A stretch of DNA of 12,868 nucleotides, from NCBI GenBank assembly GCA_934621665.1, contig CAKTUT010000034.1, positions 1 to 12,868 on the forward strand, read 5' to 3'. A program made the position numbers and the translations under genes. Each line of letters begins with the position of its first letter. The first letter of the stretch is position 1. The notes beneath the pieces were generated by a model. That model worked only from the letters and a program-made list of their open reading frames with translations, did no database searches and was not told the DNA's origin. This stretch comes from an uncultured Oscillospiraceae bacterium. Lineage in GTDB: Bacteria > Bacillota > Clostridia > Oscillospirales > Oscillospiraceae. Shown here in pieces: positions 1 to 6,120 of this stretch.

Positions 1-1233
1 CCACCACAGCTGGCGGGAGATGCACCAGTCATGGACATTTTCCATCCAGTTGTTATAAATCTTCGTGAAGCGGTCGGGTACGAAGCGGATTCTGCCATCC
101 TTGACAACTGCCAGCGCTTCCTTTGCCAGCGGCTCCATCTTGACGAACCACTGCGCGGAAATCAGCGGTTCTACGTCGTTGTGGCAGCGGTAGCAGGTGC
201 CAACGTTGTGGGAATAGGGCTCGGTCTTGACCAGGTAGCCCTGCGCCTCCAGATCGGCCACAATCGCCTTACGGCACTCGTAGCGATCCATACCCTGATA
301 CTTGCCGCCGTTTTCGTTGATCGTACCGTCGTCATTGAGCACGCGGATAACCGGCAGATTGTGCCGCAGACCAACCTCAAAGTCATTGGGGTCATGTGCC
401 GGTGTCATCTTGACCGCGCCCGTGCCAAAGCCAATTTCGCAGTACTCGTCGCCCACAATCGGAATCTCGCGGTCAACCAGCGGCAGAATGCACGTCTTGC
501 CGATCAGGTGCTTGAACTTCTCGTCCTCGGGGTTGACGGCAACACCGGTATCACCCAGCATGGTCTCGGGACGCGTGGTGGCAATAACAATATCGCCCGA
601 GCCGTCGGCCAGCGGATAACGGACATACCACAGATGGCCGGGCTTATCCACATACTCAACCTCCGCGTCAGACAGCGCCGTGACGCAGTGCGGACACCAG
701 TTGATGATGCGGCTGCCCTTGTAAATCAGGCCCTTTTCATACAGCTCACAGAACGTCTCGCGCACGGCCTTGGAGCAGCCGTCGTCCAGCGTAAAGCGGC
801 TGCGCGACCAGTCGCAGCTGACGCCAAGCTTTTTCTGCTGCTCCACGATGCGGCTTCCGTATTTCTCTTTCCATGCCCACACGCGCTCAAGGAACTTTTC
901 ACGGCCAAGATCATAGCGCGTCAAGCCCTCTTTCGTGCGAAGCTCCTCCTCCACCTTGATCTGCGTGGCAATGCCTGCATGATCCGTGCCGGGAAGCCAC
1001 AGGGCGCTGTAGCCCTCCATGCGCTTGTAGCGCGTCAGGATATCCTGAAGCGTGGAGTCCAGCGCATGACCCATGTGCAGCTGGCCCGTGACGTTGGGTG
1101 GCGGCATAACGATGGAGTACGGCTTCTTGCCGGGATCAACCTCTGCGCGGAAGCAGTTGTTGTCCATCCACATCTGGTAGATCTGACCCTCGACCAGTTT
1201 CGGGTCATACTGTTTGGGAAGTTCTTTTCTCAT
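1..1233 (-). CDS. valS: Valine--tRNA ligase (ValRS), N-terminal part, cut by window edge
   Basis: Class I aminoacyl-tRNA synthetase that attaches valine to tRNA-Val in the cytoplasm. The 411 codons present are open to the left edge, so roughly the C-terminal half (KMSKS loop, anticodon-binding domain, C-terminal coiled coil) is outside the window. Visible motifs are [15 protein letters not shown] (residues 44-58, containing the HIGH-type HMGH), GTDHAG shortly after, and the CP1 editing-domain motifs [10 protein letters not shown] and [11 protein letters not shown]. The PPPNVTG form of the signature, with the editing motifs, favours ValRS over IleRS or LeuRS. The start ATG at 1233 follows an AGGAG Shine-Dalgarno sequence and overlaps the TGA of the upstream gene by 4 nt (ATGA), which suggests translational coupling. 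The operon is headed by a T-box whose specifier is a valine codon, which independently supports the assignment. Confidence 0.97.
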   Translation of the reverse strand, partial: MRKELPKQYDPKLVEGQIYQMWMDNNCFRAEVDPGKKPYSIVMPPPNVTGQLHMGHALDSTLQDILTRYKRMEGYSALWLPGTDHAGIATQIKVEEELRTKEGLTRYDLGREKFLERVWAWKEKYGSRIVEQQKKLGVSCDWSRSRFTLDDGCSKAVRETFCELYEKGLIYKGSRIINWCPHCVTALSDAEVEYVDKPGHLWYVRYPLADGSGDIVIATTRPETMLGDTGVAVNPEDEKFKHLIGKTCILPLVDREIPIVGDEYCEIGFGTGAVKMTPAHDPNDFEVGLRHNLPVIRVLNDDGTINENGGKYQGMDRYECRKAIVADLEAQGYLVKTEPYSHNVGTCYRCHNDVEPLISAQWFVKMEPLAKEALAVVKDGRIRFVPDRFTKIYNNWMENVHDWCISRQLWW

Positions 1234-1922
1234 AATGTTTCTCCTGTTGTCGTATCTGACGGGTTGTCAGTTGTTTCTTCGTTCTTTTCGTCCGTGCCCC
1301 ACGGGATTACCTCGCCTGGGCAGCCCGCGCGGGCAGTGATATCGTCAAAAAAGCTTAACGCGCTGCCCTGCTCCAGATCTTTCTTTTGCAGCACCACACC
1401 TGACTGTCCATAGCTGATAAACCACATATGCTCGGTCTCTGCAATCGAGTGCAGCTGTGCGTAGTCCACATCCGCAGTTTTGCTGCGCGTGGAGACAGTC
1501 ATATTTTCATCTGTAAAGCGCACATGCAGATCCTTTGCAAAATCCGTTTTGCGCAGCGCAATCAGAAGTTTTTCCGCCGTCTGCCTTGCGCGTGCGCTGG
1601 CAGCGGGCTTTGCGTCGGGATTTGCCGTCCGCATCACCATCAGTCCTGCACCCAGCAGTAAAAAGCCCGCGATCTGCAGCAGCTTGGAACGCTGCTGCAT
1701 CGTGGTGACATAAAGCAGCATCAGTCCGCCCAGCACCATAACCGCAATGCCAAGGATTTTCCGCACCTTACACGCCTGCGCCGACGGCGCTTTCATAGCG
1801 TCTTGTTTTTTTGCCGCGCCGCGCCTTTTCATGGACATCGCGCCGCGCGCGTCAAGCGCCAGCGCCAGCTCCTCGTCCAGCGCGGGCTCGTCATAGCTGC
1901 TGACAGAAAATACATATTCCAT
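1230..1922 (-). CDS. YcxB-like two-TM membrane protein of unknown function, in the valS operon
   Basis: Protein of 230 residues. A basic, Ala/Lys-rich N-terminal segment (31-53) precedes two hydrophobic helices (about 54-72 and 81-97) separated by a short polar turn, so it is probably an integral membrane hairpin. The soluble part after the helices (about 110-200) contains a beta-rich stretch with the pattern '[17 protein letters not shown]...[10 protein letters not shown]', which resembles the YcxB-like C-terminal domain; this is a match from memory and moderate in confidence. The tail (210-230) is rich in Asp, Glu and Thr and looks disordered. No catalytic motif is visible and no function is proposed. 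The ATG at 1922 has a GAGAGGAG ribosome site. The gene lies directly behind the T-box terminator and overlaps valS by 4 nt, so it should be induced together with valS when tRNA-Val is uncharged. Confidence 0.8.
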   Translation of the reverse strand: MEYVFSVSSYDEPALDEELALALDARGAMSMKRRGAAKKQDAMKAPSAQACKVRKILGIAVMVLGGLMLLYVTTMQQRSKLLQIAGFLLLGAGLMVMRTANPDAKPAASARARQTAEKLLIALRKTDFAKDLHVRFTDENMTVSTRSKTADVDYAQLHSIAETEHMWFISYGQSGVVLQKKDLEQGSALSFFDDITARAGCPGEVIPWGTDEKNEETTDNPSDTTTGETL

Positions 1923-1946
1923 CGCACTTGCTCCTCTCCCGGTTTT

Positions 1947-1979
1947 AAAAAAATCGCCCCGAGCGCATGCTCAGGGCGA
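1947..1979 (-). terminator. T-box-controlled intrinsic terminator
   Basis: The arms CGCCCTGAGC and GCTCGGGGCG form a 10-bp stem with one U-G pair around the loop ATGC, followed by seven Us (1953-1947). It ends 24 nt before the YcxB-like start codon and is the OFF state of the T-box. Confidence 0.93.
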
Positions 1980-2199
1980 AGTCTCCTCCGTGGTACCACC
2001 TGAAGTTCCCGCGTATGCGGACACTTGGTCTCTGTAACGGGAGAACCCGGCGCGGCCTAATGTGGAAAATCCGGTTCAGCCTGCGGCTCAGAGGCGACGT
2101 TCCATACCGTTGGGGGAAAGCTTGCACCAGCCGCTTTCTCTCTTGACCCCTTGGGAATGTACTCTTCCTCATCCTTGCCGTTTGAATATGAAAATGGAC
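1947..2199 (-). ncRNA. T-box leader (tRNA-Val-sensing riboswitch) of the valS operon
   Basis: The leader RNA carries the standard T-box elements in order. A Stem I 5' side with GAGGAAGAGTACA (AGTA loop-E type motif) is followed by AGAGAGAAAGCGGCTGGTG (the AGAGA and GNTG-like distal motifs). The specifier region is GGAAC-GTC-GCCTCTGAG, with GTC at 2098-2096, a valine codon. A CCGC/GCGG hairpin comes before the T-box sequence AGGTGGTACCACGG (1988-2001), whose TGGT bulge would pair with an ACCA tRNA 3' end. The 3' arm containing CGCCCTG can pair either with CAGG of the T-box (antiterminator) or with the downstream GGGGCG (terminator). Known T-box behaviour predicts that uncharged tRNA-Val stabilises the antiterminator and allows transcription of the YcxB-like gene and valS. 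The 5' end is inferred from the promoter. Confidence 0.95.
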
Positions 2200-2205
2200 A
2201 GGGAT

Positions 2206-2234
2206 ATGGTATCTGAAATTTTGGAAATTGTCAA
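2206..2234 (-). promoter_or_regulatory. Promoter for the T-box/valS operon
   Basis: The -35 box is TTGACA (2229-2234), the spacer 17 nt, and the -10 box TACCAT (2206-2211). The predicted start is a G near 2199. The -35 lies only 6 nt past the stop codon of the upstream coiled-coil gene. No terminator separates that gene from the leader, so read-through from the uvrC operon would also pass through the T-box switch. Confidence 0.75.
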
Positions 2235-2240
2235 GCGCGC

Positions 2241-2738
2241 TTACACATCCTCAATGATGGGAGAGGGCTTGGCCGCCTGCGGATTGACCAGCGAGCGGAA
2301 CTTTGCGCGCGACTCGCGTACCTCGCTCAGGGACTGGGCGATGGCGTCCTCGGTGCGCTTCATGGCGTCGTCGACATAGTCGTTGGTGACCTGACGCAGC
2401 TCCTTGATCTTCTGCTGCGCGGCCTTAATCATCTCGTTCGCCTGCTGCTCGGCCTGCTGATAGACCTCCTCGCGGCTGATCATCTGCTTGGCGCGCTGCT
2501 CGGCCTGCTTCAGAATATTTTCGGCCTCGCGTTTGGCATTGGTAATGACCTCATTGCGGGATTCGACAATCGTCTTTGCCTGCTTCAGCTCGCCCGGGAG
2601 CTGATTGCTGATTTCGTCCAGAAGATCCAGCACCTTGTCGCGCTCAACCACGCACTTTTCCGCGCCCAGCGGCAGACTCCATGCGTCCTGAACCATCTCA
2701 TACAGGGTCGTGATGATTTCTTCAATTCCGTTTGCCAT
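2241..2738 (-). CDS. Coiled-coil protein downstream of coaD (often labelled 'ATPase')
   Basis: Protein of 165 residues, strongly helical and charged. Residues about 55-145 are rich in Ala, Glu, Gln, Lys and Arg, with repeats such as 'AEQRAKQMI' and 'AEQQANEMIKAAQQKI', resembling coiled coils of the DivIVA or V/F-type ATPase stalk (subunit E/H) kind. No nucleotide-binding motif is present, so the 'ATPase' label that such proteins often carry should be read as stalk-like coiled coil, not an active ATPase. There is no signal peptide or membrane segment. The start ATG at 2738 has a strong AAGGAGG ribosome site placed at the coaD stop codon, with only 12 nt between the genes, so it is the last member of the uvrC-rsmD-coaD operon. 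I recall similar proteins beside coaD in other Clostridia; the function is unknown. Confidence 0.8.
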   Translation of the reverse strand: MANGIEEIITTLYEMVQDAWSLPLGAEKCVVERDKVLDLLDEISNQLPGELKQAKTIVESRNEVITNAKREAENILKQAEQRAKQMISREEVYQQAEQQANEMIKAAQQKIKELRQVTNDYVDDAMKRTEDAIAQSLSEVRESRAKFRSLVNPQAAKPSPIIEDV

Positions 2739-2750
2739 ATTGTGTCCTCC

Positions 2751-3236
2751 TTAATGTTGCTCAGCCATCCGAGCCTTAAAGTCCGGAATGATCTCGCGGG
2801 GCAAAAAATCGTCCAACGGTACGTCATAGCGCGCCATTTCCTTGACCGCGCTGGAGCTGAGATACATGAACTGGTGCTCAGCCGTCAGAAACATGGTATC
2901 CAGTCCCGGGTTGAGCTTGTGATTGATGAGCGCCATCTGGAACTCGCGTTCAAAATCGGATACCGCACGCAGTCCCTTGATGACGATGCTGCTGTTTTTT
3001 TCTCGGGCAAAATCTGCCAGAAGCTTGTCGGAAAATTCCACTTCAACATTTTCCAGATCGCCTGTGACGCGCCGGATCATCTCCACGCGCTCGTCGGGCG
3101 AAAACATGGGGCTTTTGTTGCCGTTTACCATGACGCACACGACAAGGCGGTCAAAGCTCTTTGATGCGCGGCGGATGATATTGAGGTGACCGTTCGTCAC
3201 CGGGTCAAAGCTGCCGGGATAAATTGCTGTTCTCAT
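2751..3236 (-). CDS. coaD: Phosphopantetheine adenylyltransferase (PPAT)
   Basis: Transfers AMP from ATP to 4'-phosphopantetheine, giving dephospho-CoA, the penultimate step of coenzyme A synthesis in the cytoplasm. The 161-residue length is typical of bacterial CoaD. Visible signatures are YPGSFDPVTNGH at the N terminus, whose TNGH (14-17) is the T/HxGH nucleotidyltransferase motif, KGLRAVSDFE (88-97) and YLSSSAVKE (125-133), the counterpart of the ISSTxVR loop. The ATG at 3236 overlaps the rsmD stop codon by 4 nt (ATGA) and is preceded by GGAGAG inside rsmD. The rsmD-coaD pair is common in Firmicutes and other bacteria. All key motifs are present, so it should be functional. Confidence 0.97.
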   Translation of the reverse strand: MRTAIYPGSFDPVTNGHLNIIRRASKSFDRLVVCVMVNGNKSPMFSPDERVEMIRRVTGDLENVEVEFSDKLLADFAREKNSSIVIKGLRAVSDFEREFQMALINHKLNPGLDTMFLTAEHQFMYLSSSAVKEMARYDVPLDDFLPREIIPDFKARMAEQH

Positions 3237-3793
3237 ACGATACTCTCCGGCACGCTCTTGCGGTACAGTGCGACTGCCGCGCGCCCATAGTGATACGCCC
3301 GCTCCCGCCGCAGCCGTCCAAACGTCTCAGGAAGCTGCTTTTCCACGGGGTGTTCGCAGATTATTATACCACTATCCGACAAAATGTCAATTTCCGATAT
3401 CAAAAACATGGCATTTTCCAGGAATTTTTCCGCATACGGCGGGTCTAAAAAGACCAGATCAAACGTCTGTCGGCATGTTTTCAGATACGTTTGAAAATCT
3501 GACCGCACAATCTGTGCCCGCTCAAGCAGCCGCGTCTTTGTCAGATTCTCGCGCACAATATCGCACGCGTCGCGCCGCATGTCCACAAACACAGCGCTTT
3601 TTGCGCCGCGGCTGAGCGCTTCAATACCAAGCTGCCCCGAACCAGCAAACAGATCGAGTGCCCGCCGCCCCTCCACCTCAAACTGGATGGCGGAAAAAAG
3701 TCCCTCCTTGACCTGATCGAGCGTGGGACGCGTGTCCATTCCCTTTGGTGCGCGCAGCGGCACGCCGCGTGCGCTGCCGGTGATTACTCGCAT
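3233..3793 (-). CDS. rsmD: 16S rRNA (guanine966-N2)-methyltransferase
   Basis: SAM-dependent methyltransferase of 186 residues that modifies a guanine of 16S rRNA (G966 in E. coli numbering) during small-subunit assembly. The N terminus MRVITGSARG...TRPT is characteristic of the family. The SAM-binding motif is DLFAGSGQLGIEALSRGA (47-64) and the N-methylase catalytic motif is DPPY (117-120). The ATG at 3793 lies inside the uvrC 3' end (10-nt overlap) behind a GAGGAGG ribosome site, and its stop overlaps the coaD start. It is the second gene of a translationally coupled uvrC-rsmD-coaD run. Confidence 0.96.
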   Translation of the reverse strand: MRVITGSARGVPLRAPKGMDTRPTLDQVKEGLFSAIQFEVEGRRALDLFAGSGQLGIEALSRGAKSAVFVDMRRDACDIVRENLTKTRLLERAQIVRSDFQTYLKTCRQTFDLVFLDPPYAEKFLENAMFLISEIDILSDSGIIICEHPVEKQLPETFGRLRRERAYHYGRAAVALYRKSVPESIV

Positions 3794-5625
3794 GGCGCTT
3801 CCTCCTCTTGTTCCTCGCTGTGGAAATACTGCCAGACCGTCTCTGCTGCCTTGTCGGGCAGGATCTCGCGCAGCTGCGACAGCTCGGCGTTGCGGATGCC
3901 GGAAACGGATTTGAACTTCTTTAAAAGAAGCTCTCTGCGCTTTGGTCCTACGCCTTCAATTTTTTCAAGCTGAGACGCCTGCATCCGCTTGCTTCGCAGC
4001 AGGCGGTGATACTGGATGGCAAAGCGGTGAACCTCCTCCTGTATTGTGCCGATAAAGGCAAACACCGCAGGATTGGTCGAAATGCTGATTTCGTGACCGT
4101 CAGGCGTGACCAGCGCGCGCGTGCGGTGGCGGTTATCCTTAACCATGCCAAACGTGGGCACATGGATGCCCATCTTATCCAGCTCGTCCACCACAACGTT
4201 TGCGTGCTCCACGCCGCCGTCGATCAAAAGCGCGTCCGGCATCGCATCAAAGCCCGCGTCGCCGTTTTGATAATGCGCAAAACGGCGGTGCAGCACCTGC
4301 CGCATAGACGCGTAGTCGTCCTGATCGGTGAGCCCCTCGATTTTAAAGCGCTTATAGTCTTTTTTGCTGGCGCGGCCATCTACAAACACCACCATCGACG
4401 CAACAATATCCGTTCCGGCGGTGTTGGAAATATCATAGCTCTCCAGCCGCGACGGCGGATTGGGAAGCGACAGCATCGACTGCAAAAGGTTCAAAACGCC
4501 CGCCGCACGCTCAGCGCGGGTGGTCACGCGCTCAGCCTCCTCACGCGCGTTCTTGCAGGCAAGCTCGACAAGCCTTACGCCGTTGCCGCGCTGCGGCATC
4601 CGGATACGCACCTTTTTCCCCAGATTCTGCTGCAAAAGCTGCGCAAACAGCTCCGCGTCCTCCATCTCGCACGGCAGCAGAATCTCGCGTGGCGCAGCGC
4701 CGCGCGCCAGATAATATTGCTTGACCAGCGCCGAAACAGCGTCCTCTTTTCGATCGGCCACGCCGAGAATCTCATAGTCCTTGTCAAGCAGATTTCCATC
4801 CACATAGTGCAGCACCGCAAAGCACGCCTTGGCCTCGCTCTGATAATAGCCGATCACATCGGTATTTGCCATCGTTCCGGCTGTGACGAGTTGGCGGTGT
4901 CCAAGCGATTCCACCGCGAGCAGCCGGTCGCGCAGCGCGGCGGCCTGCTCAAAGTCAAGCTCCTCCGCCGCCTGCTCCATCCGCGTGCGTAAAAGATCCG
5001 CAACCTCCTGATATTTTCCCTGAAGCATCCACACAGCCTGCTCCACTCTTTGATGATACTCCGCTGGGCTGCGTGAAAGCTGACACCATCCGTCGCAGTT
5101 ATTCATGTGGTAGTTGAGGCATGGGCGCTCTTTTCCAAGGTCGCGCGGGAATTTTTTCCCGCAGCCCGGAAGCTTCAGCGTCAGCCGCAGCGTGTCGATC
5201 ACATTCTGCGTCACATACCGCCCGCCATATGGACCAAAATACGACGCGCCGTCGTCCACGACCTTGCTTACCAGCTCAATCACCGGATATTCTTCCCGCA
5301 GATCGACGCGCAGATACGGATAGCCCTTGTCGTCTTTCAGCAGGATGTTGTATTTTGGCATATGGCGCTTGATCAGCGAGCATTCCAGCACCAGCGCCTC
5401 AAATTCGCTTGCCGCAACAATAACGTCAAAGTGGTCAATCTGTGAGACCATGCGCCGCGTTTTCGGCGTATGCGACGCCGTATTCTGAAAATACTGGCTG
5501 ACGCGGTTTTTCAGTTTTTTCGCCTTGCCTACATAGATGATCGTTCCGCTCTTATCCTGCATCAGATAGACGCCCGGCTCAAGCGGCAGACTCAGTGCTT
5601 TTTCTTTCAGTTCGTCAAATGTCAT
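3784..5625 (-). CDS. uvrC: UvrABC excision nuclease subunit C
   Basis: Makes both incisions flanking bulky DNA lesions in nucleotide excision repair, acting with UvrA and UvrB. From the ATG at 5625 the protein is 613 residues, a usual UvrC length. Domain order: GIY-YIG nuclease at the N terminus (GVY at 18-20, YVG at 31-33); four cysteines at 155, 169, 177 and 181 of the kind reported to hold an Fe-S cluster in UvrC; a UVR motif for UvrB contact (about 206-240); an RNase H-like 5' nuclease (begins near RLESYDISN, includes LLIDGG); and a C-terminal helix-hairpin-helix (EGVGPKRRELLLKKF). The open frame extends upstream to a TTG at 5658, but that lies in a terminator hairpin; the ATG with GGCGGTG upstream is preferred, although that site is weak. 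The space before it is filled by the terminator of the HPr-like gene, so any separate promoter must lie inside that gene. Confidence 0.97.
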   Translation of the reverse strand: MTFDELKEKALSLPLEPGVYLMQDKSGTIIYVGKAKKLKNRVSQYFQNTASHTPKTRRMVSQIDHFDVIVAASEFEALVLECSLIKRHMPKYNILLKDDKGYPYLRVDLREEYPVIELVSKVVDDGASYFGPYGGRYVTQNVIDTLRLTLKLPGCGKKFPRDLGKERPCLNYHMNNCDGWCQLSRSPAEYHQRVEQAVWMLQGKYQEVADLLRTRMEQAAEELDFEQAAALRDRLLAVESLGHRQLVTAGTMANTDVIGYYQSEAKACFAVLHYVDGNLLDKDYEILGVADRKEDAVSALVKQYYLARGAAPREILLPCEMEDAELFAQLLQQNLGKKVRIRMPQRGNGVRLVELACKNAREEAERVTTRAERAAGVLNLLQSMLSLPNPPSRLESYDISNTAGTDIVASMVVFVDGRASKKDYKRFKIEGLTDQDDYASMRQVLHRRFAHYQNGDAGFDAMPDALLIDGGVEHANVVVDELDKMGIHVPTFGMVKDNRHRTRALVTPDGHEISISTNPAVFAFIGTIQEEVHRFAIQYHRLLRSKRMQASQLEKIEGVGPKRRELLLKKFKSVSGIRNAELSQLREILPDKAAETVWQYFHSEEQEEEAPCE

Positions 5626-5643
5626 TTTACACCGCCGCGACTG

Positions 5644-5681
5644 AAAAAGCCGCCTCAAAAACGCAAGGTTTTTGAGGCGGC
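5644..5681 (-). terminator. Intrinsic terminator after the HPr-like gene
   Basis: A perfect 14-bp stem (arms 5649-5662 and 5668-5681) with a 5-nt loop is followed on the minus strand by five Us (5648-5644). It sits between the HPr-like stop codon (5693) and the uvrC start (5625). The U-tract is short, so partial read-through into uvrC is plausible. Confidence 0.85.
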
Positions 5682-5692
5682 CTCGGTTTCAG

Positions 5693-5953
5693 TTAGAAAA
5701 TTTCTTTTACAAGCATATCCGTCAGGACCTTGACGGCCTCTTCCTCGTCCGGACCCTCCGCCAGAATGCTGACGCGCGTGCCCTTGGTGATGCCCATAGA
5801 CAAAACGCCGAGCAGACTCTTGGCGTTGATCTTGCGATCCTCAACCTCGATCCAGATGCTGGACTTGAATTCGTTCGCTTTCTGAATGAAATAGGTTGCC
5901 TGCCGGTTGTAAAGGCCAGATTCACATTTGACAATAGATTGCTGCATGTACAT
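5693..5953 (-). CDS. HPr-family protein lacking the active-site histidine (Crh-like)
   Basis: From the ATG at 5953 the protein is 86 residues and aligns in register with HPr of the PTS. The usual active-site segment GLHARPAT reads GLYNRQAT here, so His15 is Tyr15; Arg17 is kept and Pro18 is Gln. The regulatory site NAKSLLGVLSMGI is intact with Ser46 at the canonical number. This is the pattern of Crh in Bacillus (Gln15, Ser46): it cannot take phosphate from Enzyme I at His15 but could be phosphorylated at Ser46 by HPr kinase and act as a CcpA co-effector. That role is inferred. The start is set by AAGGAG 8 nt upstream; the GTG at 5962 abuts that Shine-Dalgarno and is unlikely. There are no PTS genes beside it; the neighbours are mutS2 and uvrC. 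It has its own promoter and terminator. Confidence 0.92.
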   Translation of the reverse strand: MYMQQSIVKCESGLYNRQATYFIQKANEFKSSIWIEVEDRKINAKSLLGVLSMGITKGTRVSILAEGPDEEEAVKVLTDMLVKEIF

Positions 5954-5981
5954 AGACGACACTCCTTAACACATCGTGCTT

Positions 5982-6040
5982 ACGCGAGGAATCCCCCAGA
6001 AATCGCGTCGCTGCCGCCAAAGCGGTGCTCCGCTTTACTT
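5982..6040 (-). other. Structured 5' leader of the HPr-like gene
   Basis: The predicted leader of about 87 nt contains a perfect 7-bp hairpin AAAGCGG-AGCA-CCGCTTT (6019-6036), and a second stem ACGCGA/TCGCGT (6003-6008 with 5982-5987) around a 15-nt loop holding GGGGGA. No known riboswitch class is recognised. The hairpins could serve as mRNA stabilisers or have no role. Confidence 0.4.
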
Positions 6041-6046
6041 GCCTTT

Positions 6047-6074
6047 ATTCTAGCAAAGATCGTGAAAAAGTCAA
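6047..6074 (-). promoter_or_regulatory. Promoter of the HPr-like gene
   Basis: The -35 box is TTGACT (6069-6074), the spacer 16 nt, and the -10 box TAGAAT (6047-6052) preceded by TGC (extended -10). The predicted start is near 6040. It lies in the 167-bp gap between mutS2 and the HPr-like gene. Confidence 0.78.
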
Positions 6075-6120
6075 CAAAAATATGTCAGCACCACGCTCCG
6101 GCGCGTCCTGATTGCACAGA

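Noticed and set aside
31..1413. Long open frame on the plus strand (460 codons) opposite valS and the end of the YcxB-like gene
   Set aside because: It is antisense to a clear ValRS, has no ribosome site and no recognisable motif. Such frames are common opposite GC-rich genes.
4006..4992. 328-codon plus-strand frame opposite uvrC
   Set aside because: It is a complete shadow of UvrC, and its His/Arg/Leu-rich composition is typical of antisense translation.
5626..5658. N-terminal extension of UvrC from a TTG start
   Set aside because: The extension would be translated from the terminator stem, and family proteins begin at the MTFDELK-like position.
6080..6120. Possible terminator after mutS2 (GCGCC/GGTGC stem followed by T-rich sequence)
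   Set aside because: The stem is only 5 bp with a U-G pair and the T-run is offset, so it is too weak to call.
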